Source: Gonocerus acuteangulatus (lineage: Eukaryota > Arthropoda > Insecta > Hemiptera > Coreidae). Taken from it: a stretch of 64,000 bases of DNA. The stretch covers positions 126,316,808-126,380,807 of the forward strand of contig OX328132.1 in NCBI GenBank assembly GCA_946811695.1, written 5' to 3'. A program made the position numbers and the translations under genes. A model generated the notes under the pieces. That model was not told the origin of the DNA, searched no databases, and saw nothing but the letters and a program-made list of their open reading frames with translations. This document shows, in pieces, positions 15,019 to 28,400 of this stretch; position 1 is the first letter of the stretch; every line of letters starts with the position of its first letter.

Positions 15019-18000
15019 CTGTTAACACGATAGCGGCCAGAGTTTTTTCCTCACGAAACTTGGTATATAGCATTCAATTAGCAAACGATTGAACGAGTTC
15101 GTTAACCACCAAAATCGGTCAACCGGAACGGGGGGTTTACCCCGAACCCAAAACACTAATTTGACCATTTCAGCCGTAATATTTGTTATATTTCAACGAA
15201 ACTTGGCATTCGTAGTGGTAATATAGAGAGAAAAGTGAGATATAAAAATGAACTAAATCGGTTCATAAGGAGGGGGGGGGGGGGTTTACTCCGGACCGAC
15301 AATACCAATTCGCCACTACCAGCCGTGATTTTAGGTATATTTCGACGAAACTCGGTATTCATAGTAATAATCTACAGGTAAATATGTGTTGTAAAAATAA
15401 ACTAAATCGGTTCATTAGGAGGGGGGGTTTACTCCGGACCCACAATACCAATTCGCCACTACCAACCGTGATTTTTGGTATATTTCGACGAAACTCGGTA
15501 TTCGTAGTGGTAATCTACAGGTAAATATGTGTTGTAAAAATAAACTAAATCGGTTCATTAGGAGGGGGGTTTACTCTGGACCCAAATTCCTAATATACTC
15601 ATACCGGTCGTAATTTCTGCTGTATTGAAAGGAAACGCGGTACACGTCGTGGGTAACTCAAGAGAAAGAAGTGTTGTAAAAATGAGCTGAATCGGTCAAT
15701 CGGAAAGCGGGGGTTTACTTTGTAATATATTTCACTAGAAAAGCCCGCCAGACGTAGATTCACAAAGCCGCCGCAAGGAGCGCTTTGTATCTAGAGGGAC
15801 TGTATCCGGTTCCTGCGTTAGATCAAAATACGATAATATGAGGTTTTTTGTATTTATTACGTAGTGTAGTAGGTACCATGTGTAAACATAACTCTGGAAG
15901 CAAATTAATAATTTATCAGTTACTCATTACAAAATTAAAAGAGAACTATTCATGTTTTTATTTTATTTATGTAGGATATTTTAAGCAAATTGTTCTGGAA
16001 AGCAGTCTACACTACCCAAATTCTGAGGAAAGTGCTTAGTTATGCAGCTCCTGCGTGACGGACTTTCTTTTAAATTGTACCACTAGGAGCGCTGAACGGG
16101 TGAGCTGTATCCGGCTCCTGTATTATTATTGTAGGATGTTCTCTTTTCACATGGGGACAATTTCATTGTTCATCAAGATCAATAAATAAAAAGTCCGACT
16201 CGCAGGAACTGCATCATCTTAGCGCGGTTCCGTTCATATCCCTATTGTCATTTGAAAAGCTTAGAATAGACGCAGATAATATTTTGTTCGGCCTTTGTTC
16301 AAAGGGGTTTATGACTTTACCTGGACGGGTCCACCAGACCCCAGAATCCTCTTCTAGAGATATTTATTTCATACGTTTCAATGCATTGAAAAATATCAAA
16401 AAAGTTCACATTTTCTTGTGTTCTTCTACTACAGTAATAATTCTACAAATAGAATCAATTAAAAAATTAAATAAAAAACCAAAAGCATAAAGGCAATTGA
16501 AAATATTCAAAAGACGCCATCGAATCTCTTTCTCTTGGCAAAGTATATTTCTAACAATGAATTGTTTTTCTTATTTTACTTAATCTGTTTTATTGTTAAA
16601 TACATTATCCAACTACAAGCAATTAAAAAATAACAAGGAATAAAAACAGACCAAAAGAACCGTTCGAATAAACAAAATCAATTACTTCAAAGTTTAAGCA
16701 CTTATTTCTCCGATTGACATCGCTTATTCAAAACTTTCTTCGGATCCTTTTTTGTAGACCATTTAGTAAGCTTTCAAATGGTAACCTTTCGCTTCGTAAG
16801 ATTTTCAACCGTTTTCGAGATGTCGGACTTTTTTTGTAGTGAATTTAGAAAGCTTTCAAATAGTTTCTATCCACTTCTGACGATTTCCCAACCGTGTTCG
16901 AGATATTAATGAAAGTATACGAAGTTCCCAAAACTTTTCATGCCTGTTAATAAAATATTTTATTCTAACCCTTCCTTATCTCCAAACGTAACCAAACTTT
17001 CAAGATATTAGTTTTGATGAAATTCGAACATGCAGAATATATTTTAACTAAATCCAATGATTCTAAGTACCCAAAACAAAAATAAACGAAATCAATTACT
17101 TCAAAGTTTTAAGCACTTATTTCTCCAATTGACATTGCCTGATATAAACTTTCTTCAGAACCTTTTTTTTAGAGCTTTCTAATGGTAATCTTCCGTTTAC
17201 ACAGATTCTCAACCGTTTTTGAGATATTATGAAAAGTAGGGGTCTCCCGTGGTCTAGTGGCTAGTGCGCTAGATTCATACAACAGGAACTGCATCATCTT
17301 AGCGCGGTTCCGTTCTTATCCCTAGTCTAATTTGGAAAGATTAAAATAGAATCAGTTATTATTTCGGTTCCACCAGTCTTGAAAGGTCTTGATTTATGAT
17401 CTAACCTGTATGGGTCGGACAACCCATAAGTCGGCCAGAAAGGCCTCCGCTCAGAGGCATTTGGAAAGCCTTGGGATCTCTCTCTTTGAACGCTAAATTT
17501 TTAACAATAAATTGATCTTCTTATTTTACTTGATCTGTTTTATTGTCAAATACATTATCCAACTATAAGAAATTAAAAAATAACAAGGAATAAAACCGAC
17601 TAAAAAAGAACCTTTCGAATAAACGAAATCAATTACTTTAAAGTTTTAAGCACTTATTTCTCCGATTGACATCGCCTAATTAAAACTTTCTTTAGAACCT
17701 TTTTTGTAGAGCATTTAGTAAGCTTTCGAATGGTAACCTTCCGCTTCACAAGATTGTCAACGGTTTTCAAAATACTAACGAAAGTATACAAAGTTACCAA
17801 AACTTTTCTTGTCTGTTAATAAAATATTTTATTCTAACCCTTCCTTTACTCCAAAAGTAACCAAAATTTCAACATATTAGTGTTGATGAAATTCGAACAT
17901 GCAGAAAATGTTTCAACTGAATCCCATAATTCTAAGTACCAAAATCAAAAACAAAAAGAACAGTTCGAATAAGCAAAATCAATTACTTTAAAGTTTTAAG

Positions 18001-21000
18001 CACTTATTTCTCCGATTACTTTCCTCCCAAACTCACCCCAAAAATCCGCCTAGAAGGCTCAAGAGACATTGGCCTCGTGATCAATTAACTGAATAGGGAC
18101 AAGACATTATTCTAAGTAGGAAGTGCCAGTATTGATTGGCTCCTTCCAAAAGTGTTATTATTATTGTGTTATTATTTTTATTATTATTTCCTATTCATTG
18201 TTTTTGTTTGTTTTGTTTTTATGTACTTTTTCTTTATTTTTTTATTTTTTTTTTATTTTATTTTTTATTTATTTGCTTATTTGTTTTTTATTTATTTTGT
18301 ATTTCTGTATATAATTATTATTTTTATCTGAGAGCAAACTTAACTAATGTACTCTCCAAATGTACAGATGTTAAATAAACGTATTACTAAAAAAAAAAAA
18401 AAAAAAAAAAAAATTTCTCCGATTGACATCGTCTAATCAAAACTTTCATTAGAACCTTTTTTGTAGAGCATTTAGTAAGCTTTCAAATGGTATTCTTCCG
18501 TTTCCCAAGATTCTCAACCTTTTTCGAGATATTAAGGAAGGTATACAAAGTTACCAAAACTTTTTGTGTCTGTTAATAAAATATTTTATTCTAACCCTTT
18601 CTTAACTCCAAACGTAACACAAATTTCAACATATTAGTTTTAATGAATGTAGAACATGCAGAAAATGTTTCAACTGAATCCCATGATTCTAAGTACCCAA
18701 ACCAAAAACGGTATTCAAAAACTATTTTTCCAATTTTCTCGAAAACGGTTAACGCTATCGCCTTGAAAATGGTTTCATTTGTTTTCCTAGCCCAAGAAGC
18801 CTATAAAACGAGTACTTACAAGCTTATGAACTCAAAAACGTAAGCGTTACGATTTTTTTTGTGGGAATTTGGCCCCAACGCCATCTTCGAGTGGACGGAT
18901 TTTGCTGGTTAACAAACTTGACCTTTCAAATTGGACGACAGATTTTTGTACCAAATGTCAGCAAAATCGGACCATTCGTCTTCTACCTAGAGAGCGAACA
19001 GACAAATATATATATACAAATTTGAACCACCATCATTTTCGGTCTCTAGGGGTTCTGAAACGCAAAATTTTCTAGTCGGCACTTCTGGATTGCGTCATGA
19101 GTAGACATGCGCGCCGAGGCTGAATTTCCCGGCGGTGGCGCGCCGGACTAAAATGGTTCGCGGCGGCGGCGCGCGCTATTTTTTTTAACCCCCAAGGGAG
19201 ACGTTACAATTTAAATTGCAACGTTTTCGGGACATTGATATACCCGGGTGGACCAGAGACAAGAGACAAATACCGGGACGTATGGCAAACATATATATAT
19301 GTTTGTTCGCTACAAAATATCTCTACAAAAATGGTCCTAAAGACATTTTCGATGGGGTGATGTCAATCGGAGAAATAAGGGCTTAAAACTTCGAAAGCGT
19401 TTGTATTGTTCTTTCGTGGGGGGGGGGGGTCGGTTTGTTTATCTCACTTTTTAATTGATTGTTTTAAATTTAAATTATCAGTAAAATTAGCCTTTTCGTA
19501 AAAGGAAGTAAGAAAATGAGAAACTTAGTGTTTTCGCAGGGTGATCGTTGTTGCGCCGTAAACCTACCAATAACTGAATGTATCCTCAACTTATGGCACT
19601 AGAGATATGAGCGGAACTGCGCTAAGATGACGCAGTTCGCGCTCCTGATGTCTCAAAAATGGTCCGATTGTGATGAAATTTGGTACAAAAATATTTTTCT
19701 TAATTTGAAAGGTCGAATTCATAAACCAGCAGAATCTGTTAACCGGAAGATGGTTTTTGGAGCGAAAAAAATCGTAACGTTCACGTTTTCGAGTTCATAT
19801 GCTTGCAGGTACTCGTTTTATAGATTTCTTAACGTAGAACAACGAATAAAACCATTTTACAGCGATATCTGTACCCGTTTTGAGAAAAAATAAAACACCT
19901 CGTTTTCCAAAGTAATTTTCAGTTTGGGTATTCATAAACGATTAATGTAGTTGAAACTTGGTCCAGACGGTTGATATTCATCTAAACTAAGGTAGATACA
20001 TTTTGGTTCCGTTTGGAGTTAAGGAAGTACAAGAAATAAAATATTTCATTAACAGACTTGAAAGGTTTGGGGATTTTCGTATATCTTACATATCTCGAAA
20101 ACGGGGGGAAATCGTGGTAAGTGGAAGGTGGAAATTCGAAAGCTCACTAAATTCCTTACAAAAAAGGTTCATATGTAATTTTTGATGCGGCGATGTCAAT
20201 CCGAGAAATAGATGCTTAAAACTTCAAAATTGTTAGTTTTGTTTTTTTCAATAGGGTTTTGTCACTTACCAAACGTTTTAATTGGTTATTGTTTTTTCAA
20301 TCGCATTTAATAGTAAAATTAATGTTTTAATAAAATAAAAAATGAGAAACGTATTGGTAATAGTGTTTCCCTTGGCAAACCTTGAGAAGGTAGGGGGAGT
20401 CATTTCCGCTTAGAATATTATCAGTTTCTTGTTTTGGAGCCTTAAATCTTTTTTCTCTTTGAGATTCATTTTAAATTTTTCACGAAAGATCAAAACCTAC
20501 CAACAACTGCTTCTACTACTTAGCTAATGACACTAGGGATATGAACGGAACCGCGCTAAGATGACGCAGTTCCTGCGAGTCTGACTTTTGTTTTTCTCTT
20601 CTATTGTGAGGTTTTCAAAATATCTCCCACAAAAGCTGGATTTATTTTTTGAGTTATATATCATTTTTATATACCTAAAATTATTTTATTTTCCGCTTTT
20701 TTTCCAATCAAATAGCACAACACACAAGCGTTTACTCGAAGAGAAGGTAAGCCAAAAATGGCGGCAGGTTACCACGCAGAAAACACGCTGTTTTCCTACC
20801 CTAAACCACCCGCTACACCCTTTCGTCCAATATTGCCAACGAAATCGGCGCGCCGACTGACTAAGCTCGGCGGCGGCGCGCCACTCAAAACCCGGCGTGG
20901 CGCAGCGGCGCCGGCGCGGCGCGCATGTCTAGTCATGAGATCAACCTTATAAGCGGGGTTCCTCCCTATGGGGGAGGGAGGAACCGCGCTAAAAAATCTC

Positions 21001-22859
21001 TCATCCAATGGGTTATGGGTTAGAAATATTTCATAAACAGGCATGAAAAGTTTTGGGATTTTCGTATGTTTATGATATATTTTTTACGAAAGATCAAACC
21101 CCACTGCTATTATTTCTTTACTAACAGCACAAGAGATATGAATATATAGAACGGAGCCGCGCTAAGATGATGCAGTTCCTGCGAGTCGGACTTTCTTTAT
21201 AACATAAAATCACTAGTGTCTTTTGGATATACTGGAATAAATATAGTTAATATTTTGTGAAAAATTAAAACACCTACTCCAATGAAATTTTGAAGATAAT
21301 GTAGATTTTAGGCGCCACTAACTTACAGTAGAGGACATTGCTCTCGGGCCCTTCGACTTTCGGAAAGATCTATGACAAACAACAAAACATTTTTTCTCAT
21401 TTTAAGTACCTTGTTTCTCTAGAAAATTAATTTTACAGGTGTAAAAAAAAAAGTCCGACTCGCGGGAACTGCATCACCTTAGCGCGGTTCCGTTCTTATC
21501 TCTAGACTCATTTAAAATGATTAAAATAGAAGCTGTTATTATTTTGGGTCCACATTTCTAGAAAGCATGAAGATTAGATAGTTAGCCGTCGAGGTGGTAA
21601 GTAAAGATGGAATGGTTGGGATTCGGCTAAAGAAACCTCAATACGATTTTTGTTAAAAAATCTATATTTAGGACGTTTTGGCTACTCATTGGTAGCCTTC
21701 GTCAGCAATAAAAGTACCGGAGGCAGAGGAGGACCAAAGTTGACAGTTCCATCATTACTTTCAAGAAAGGTCTTATTTACGATCTTACCTGGATGGGTCC
21801 CCGCCCTAGGAAGGACCCCGCTAGGCATTTGAAAAGCTACATCTTGGAAATCCATATCTCTAAGATTAAATGGTTTTTCTTATTTTTCTTAGCCTGATTT
21901 ATTATCAAATACATTATCCAACTATAAGCAGTTAAAAAATAACAAGGAATAAAAACAGACAAAAAGAACAGTTCGAATAAGCGAAATCAATTACTTTAAA
22001 GTTTTAAGCACTTATTTCTCCGATTGACATCGTCTAATCAAAACTTTCATTAGAACATTTTTTGTAGAGCATTTAGTAAGCTTTCTAATGGTATTCTTCC
22101 GTTTACCAAGATTCTCAACCTTTTTCGAGATATTAAGGAAGGTATACAAAGTTACCAAAACTTTTTATGTCTGTTAATAAAATATTTTATTCTAACCCTT
22201 TCTTAACTCCAAACGTAACACAAATTTCAACATATTAGTTTTAATGAAAGTAGAACATGCAGAAAATGTTTCAACTGAATCCCATGATTCTAAGTACCCA
22301 AACCAAAAAGTCCGTCTCGCAGGACTGCATCATCTTAGCGCGGTTCCGTTCAAATCCCTAGTCTAATTTGGAAAGATTAAAATAGAAGCAGTTATTATTT
22401 TGGTTCCACCAGTCTTTTTTTTTTAATTAATTATTATAATGGCGTGTCAACCCTTAAGGTCACTAACGCCGTTCCTGTGAGTAGTAAAGTCTTGAAAGGT
22501 CATGATTTACAATCTTACCTGGAAGGGTCGGCTACACTAGAAACTGACCCGCTAGTGACAAGGTCTTGGAATTTGGAAATCTATATTTTTAACAATAAAT
22601 TGTTTTTGTTATTTTACTTAACCAGTTTTATTGTCAAATACATTATCCAACTATAAGCAATTAAAAAATTAACAAGAAATAAAACAGACAAAAAGAACCA
22701 ATGGAATAAACGAAATCAATTAATTTAAAGCTTTAAGCACTTTTTTCTCCGATTGACATCGCCAAATTAAAACTTTCTTCAGAACCTTTTTTGTAGAGCA
22801 TTTAGTAAGCTTCCGAATGGTAATCTTCCGCTTCACAAGATTGTCAACGGTTTTCGAGA

Positions 22860-22911
<52 letters not shown>

Positions 22912-23938
22912 TTATTTATTTACAGAAATATTACAATCTACAGTATATGTACCGAGATACTAACGAAATTATACAAAGTTACCAAAACTTTTTTTGTCTG
23001 TTAATAAAATATTTTATTCTAACCCTTCCTTTACTCTAAACGTAACAAAAATTTCAACATATTAGTGTTGATGAAACTCAAACATGCAGAAAATGTTTCA
23101 ACTGTATCCCATAATTGTAAGTACCAAAATCAAAGACAAAGAACCCTCCCTAGGAAGGACGCTAGGCAGTTGAAAAGCTATATATCTTGGAAATCCATAT
23201 CTCTAGCATTAAATTGTTTTTCTTATTTTTCTTAACCTGTTCTATTTTCAAATACATTATCCAACAATAAGCAATTAAAAAATAACAAGGAATAAAAAAC
23301 AGACAAAAAGAACAGTTCGAATAAGCGAAATCAATTACTTTAAAGTTTTAAGCTCTTATTTCTCCGATTGACATCGCCTAATCAAAACTTTCATTAGAAC
23401 CTTTTTTTTAGAGCATTTAATAAGCTTTCTAATGGTATTCTTCCGTTTACCAAGATTCTCAACCTTTTTCGAGATATTAAGGAAAGTAAACAAAGTTACT
23501 AAAACTTTTTATGTCTGTTAAAAAAATATTTTATTCTAACCCTTCCTTAACTCCAAACGTAACCAAAATTTCAACATATTAGTTTTGATGAAAGTAGAAC
23601 ATGCAGAAAATGTTTCAACTGAATCCCATGATCCTAAGTCCCCAAACCAAAAACGGTATTCAAAAATTATTTTTCCAATTTTCTCAAAAACGGTTAAAGC
23701 TATCGCCTTGAAAATGGTTTCATTCGTTTTCCTAGCCCAGGAGTCATATAAAACGAGTACTAAGAACTCAAAAACGTAAGCGTTACGATTTTTTTTGCGT
23801 GAATTTCGCCACAAACGCCATCTTCCAGAAGGCGGATTTTGCTGGTTAACGAACTTGACCTTTCAAATTGGACGACGGATTTTTGTACCAAATTTCATCA
23901 CAATCGGACCATTAGGGAAGCCAGAAATGAGCGAACAG

Positions 23939-24031
<93 letters not shown>

Positions 24032-24464
24032 AATTTTAACCACCGTTATTTTCGGTCTCTAGGGGTTCTGAAACGCGAAATTTTCTAGTCGGCACTTTCG
24101 GATCGTTTCATTGTATCAACCTTATAAGCGGGGTTCCTCCATATTGGGGAGGGAGGAACCGCGCTAAAACGGTATTCAAAAACTATTTTTCCAATTTTCT
24201 CGAAAACGGTTAAAGCTATCGCCTTGAAAATGGTTTCATTCGTTTTCCTAGCTTAAGAAGCCTATAAAACGAGTACTTACAAGCTTATGAACTCAACAAC
24301 GTAAGTGTTACGATTTTTTTTTGCGCGAATTTCTCCACAAACGCCATCTTCCAGTGGGTGGATTCTGCTGGTTAACGAAATTCACCTTTCAAATTAGACA
24401 AAAGATTTTTGTACCAAATTTCATCAAAATCGGACCATTATTCGCTGAGATATGCCGTGAACAG

Positions 24465-24527
<63 letters not shown>

Positions 24528-24943
24528 AATTTGAACCACCATAATTTTCGGTCTCTAGGGGTTCTGAAACACAAAATTTTCTAGTCGGCACTTCTGGATT
24601 GCGTCATGAGATTAACCTTATAAGCGAGGTTCCTCCCTTTGGGGGAGGGAGGAGCCACGCAAAAATGTGAAGTTTTTTTATAGGTATTTATTAAGTAGTC
24701 TAGTGCCATGTATATAAAAAACTCTGGAAGAAAATTATCAAAAAAAAAAAAAATTAATAACTGAAACAGCTCATTATATATGTAAAAGAGCAAAACTATT
24801 CATGTTTTTAGCGCGGTTCCTCCCTCCCCCATAGGGAGGAACCCCGCTTATAGGGTTGATACAATGAAACAATCCGGAAGTGCCGACTAGAAAATTTCGC
24901 GTTTCAGAACCCCTAGAGACCGAAAATAACGGTGGTTCAAATT

Positions 24944-24983
<40 letters not shown>

Positions 24984-25399
24984 AATTTGAACCACCATAA
25001 TTTTCGGTCTCTAGGGGTTCTGAAACACAAAATTTTCTAGTCGGCACTTCTGGATTGCGTCATGAGATTAACCTTATAAGCGAGGTTCCTCCCTTTGGGG
25101 GAGGGAGGAGCCACGCAAAAATGTGAAGTTTTTTTATAGGTATTTATTAAGTAGTCTAGTGCCATGTATATAAAAAACTCTGGAAGAAAATTATCAAAAA
25201 AAAAAAAAATTAATAACTGAAACAGCTCATTATATATGTAAAAGAGCAAAACTATTCATGTTTTTAGCGCGGTTCCTCCCTCCCCCATAGGGAGGAACCC
25301 CGCTTATAGGGTTGATACAATGAAACAATCCGGAAGTGCCGACTAGAAAATTTCGCGTTTCAGAACCCCTAGAGACCGAAAATAACGGTGGTTCAAATT

Positions 25400-25448
<49 letters not shown>

Positions 25449-28400
25449 CTGTTCGCTCATTTCTGGCTTCCCTGATGGTCTGATTTTGATGAAATTTGGT
25501 ACAAAAATCCGTCGTCCAATTTGAAAGGACAAGTTCGTTAACCAGCAAAATCCGCCGACTGGAAGATGGCGCAGAAAAAATCGTAACGCTTACGTTTTTG
25601 AGTTCATAAGCTTGTAAGTACTCTTTTTATAGGCTTCTTGGGCTAGAAAAACGAATGAAACCATTTTCAAGGCGATAGCTTTAACCGTTGTCGAGAAAAT
25701 TGGAAAAATAGTTTTTGAATTCCGTTTTTGGTTTGGGTACTTAGAATCACGGGATTCAGTTGAAACATTATCTGCATGTTCTAACTTCATTAAAACTAAT
25801 ATGTTGAAAGTTATGTAACGTTTGGAGTTAAGGAAGGGTTAGAATAAAATATTTTATGAACAGACATGAAAAGTTTTGGTAACTTTGTACACTTTCCTTA
25901 ATATCTCGAAAAAGGTTGAGAATCTTGGCAAACGGAAGATGACCATTAGAAAGGTCGCTAAATTCTCTACAAAAATGGTTCTAAAGAAAGTTTTGATTAG
26001 GCGATGTCAATCGGAGAAATAAGTGCATAAAACTTTAAAGTAATTGATTTCGCTTATTCGAACTGTTCTTTTTCTCTTTGATTTTGGTACTTAGAATTAT
26101 GGGATTCAGTTGAAACATTTTCTGCATGTTCTACATTCATTAAAACTAATATGATGAAATTTTTGTTACGTTTGGAGTTAAGGAAGGGTTAGAATAAAAT
26201 ATTTTATTAACAGACATAAAAAGTTTTGGTAACTTTGTATACTTTCCTTAATATCTCGAAAAAGGTTGAGAATCTTGGGAAACGGAAGATGACCATTAGA
26301 AAGCTCACTAAATGCTCTACAAAAATGGTTCTAATGAAAGTTTTGATTAGGCGATGTCAATCGGAGAAATAAGTGCTTAAAACTTTAAAGTAATTGATTT
26401 CGCTTATTCAAACTGTTCTTTTTGTCTGTTTTATTCCTTGTTATTTTTAAATTGCTTATAGTCAGATAATGTATTTGACAATAAAACAGATTAAGTAAAA
26501 TAAGAAGATCAATTTATTGTTAGAAATGTAGCGTTCAAATAGAGAGATCCCAAGGCTTTCCAAATGCCTCTGAGCGGAGGCCTTTCTGCCCGACTTATGG
26601 TATAGCTGACCCATACAGGTAAGATTGTAAATCAAGACCTTTCAAGACTGGTTTGTTTGAGATTTCATTTGGATAGCTGTTTCGCTATTGATCTAAATAA
26701 AGTAATAACTGTTTCTATTCTATGCCTTCATAAACACTAGAGATAAGAACGGAACCGCGCTAAGATGACGCAGTTCCTGCGAATCGGACTTTTTGTTTTA
26801 TTTATGTAAGTAATTTTAAGCAAATTATTCAGGAACACAGCCTACACTATCCACATTCTGAAGAATGTGCTTAGTTATGCAGCTCCTCTGTGACAGGCTT
26901 TTTAAAATATTTTCAACGCAAAGGCAGATACAGTTTACAATTAAAAATATAACATCTGAATATTTTTTATTTATTTATTTTAATTAACGATGCACCACTT
27001 TGAGGTGAATTGAATCGAGTAACTTTGTAGCTATATGCTGTTCATAGATATGTTGTTATCCTACGCCAGTTAAGTATACTGTAAACATCTGAATAAAAAG
27101 TTTATTTGTATAGGTACCTGAATGGAGCTACGCCAGTAGGAAAATTATGAGTCTCTGCAGTGAAAATGATATGACTGGAACATTCAGATTGTAGAAAAAA
27201 ACTTGGTTCACCAATAACTTTTGGTACCAATTTTGAAACTTGAAAGCCTTGTATAGCACTGAAAAATAACAAGGAGCCAATTAGGAATACTTATTAATAC
27301 ATAATACAAAATACAAAAAATAATCATAATAAGTAATAAAATGGTGCTAATGACCTAGGCAGTCGAAGCACCTTAATAGGAAAGGAAAAAAAAAAGTAAA
27401 AACTCGCAGAGAGGGGAATAAATAACCCGGAATACCCCAGGTACTGCACCAGGCATTAGTTATAAAATGGACTATTTAAACAATGTGGTGAAGCCAATGG
27501 GCTTAGGCATTAAACGAATTTGGTAAGAGCTGCTCCAGAGAGAATTATTTGCCAGCACAAACAGACATTGGAAGCAGTGGCAATTGTGGTCCAAAAACAT
27601 CATGTCAAGGATATTACTAGGAGTAAGCAAAAGTCCAGCCAACGAACGAAGATAGTAGAAGATAAAATCTTTAGTGCGCTTGAGTACAGAACTCAGCATA
27701 TTAGTCGAGTGATCTACCACTGAACTAACATCACCCCCAAAATTTGTAAAATATTTAGAACTATTTCATTCATGATACATGCATATTGGCTGAATTGCTA
27801 AATTGATATAAAAATAAACAACAAAGCCTTTATATAAAATATATACATGTTCAAAATTTAGGATACACTCAATTGGATAATTATGCTATTGAAAAAGATA
27901 CCGAAAGCAAATATTGGATACATCCAAGTAAGCACTTTGAAATTTCAGAAAATATAAATTCCATTTGGGCTTGGAAGCTGATGCAAAACAAAAAAATGGG
28001 TGGAGCATAAGCAAAAATTCCCTACTTGTCATACATTTATTATAGCTGAAATAAATGACAAATGAGATACTTAAGAGTCGAAACTAGAAACTTATATGAT
28101 TCCTGTCAGAACACTACTTAAAACAATTTAAAATTACTGATGATGTAGGATAGGTAGACAAATACAAATTTTTACTCGTACAGTTAAATTCTATAGACCA
28201 AGACTAAAACTACTTAAAAACATAATTTTAAAAGGTAGGAACTGAAAGGTAAACTTTCCACTAAGAGGAACTGATGAATTTTCTTCTACCCACAGATTTT
28301 GATGATATAAAAAATAATAGAAAAATGAAGAAAAATAAGATAAGACTCTACTTTATCTTGTTTTTTATTTCAAGTAATTTTCTTCTTTTTTTTATTGTTA

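Larger units (their letters stand above)
14760..16072 (-). mobile_element. Family B Helentron-like element
   Basis: On the minus strand the element starts near 16072 with aagtccgtcacgcaggagct and contains about four ~142-bp internal units and a central TA microsatellite. It ends with a perfect hairpin CTTTCCTTCGGAGGAAAG (14783-14766), two bases, and CTAA at 14763-14760. A second copy (58884-59787) shares this hairpin-plus-CTAA end. It has no coding frame. Helentron-type assignment is inference from architecture. Confidence 0.55.
17283..20992 (+). mobile_element. Composite family A element with two nested insertions
   Basis: The 5' side has the subterminal motif TTAGCGCGGTTCC (17299-17311). 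The 3' end has a 10-bp-stem hairpin GGTTCCTCCC/GGGAGGAACC (20957-20966, 20976-20985) ending in GGAACCGCGCTAA (20980-20992), the exact inverse of the 5' motif. Removing the retro-insertion (18018-18412) and the GC-ended element (19102-20931), each with its TSD, leaves one continuous family A copy. No protein is encoded. The layout resembles non-autonomous Helentrons. Confidence 0.6.
21450..22300 (+). repeat. Family A copy interrupted by a Penelope-type fragment
   Basis: The 5' terminal box aagtccgactcgcgggaact and the subterminal motif (21479-21491) are followed by the family body. A Penelope-like arm fragment interrupts at about 21610-21755. The family body resumes with gatcttacctggatgggtcc. 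Confidence 0.65.
22308..24167 (+). repeat. Family A copies in tandem, with intact 3' end
   Basis: It starts with agtccgtctcgcagg and the subterminal motif (22335-22347). Repeated ~350-bp internal blocks follow, then a TA microsatellite (about 23944-24030), and the 3' hairpin ending in GGAACCGCGCTAA (24155-24167). Two small retro-insertions lie inside. Confidence 0.65.

Noticed and set aside
20758..21044. Ala/Arg/Pro-rich frame and possible CpG-island promoter
   Set aside because: The GC-rich block is the terminal part of a transposon with exact TIRs and TSDs.
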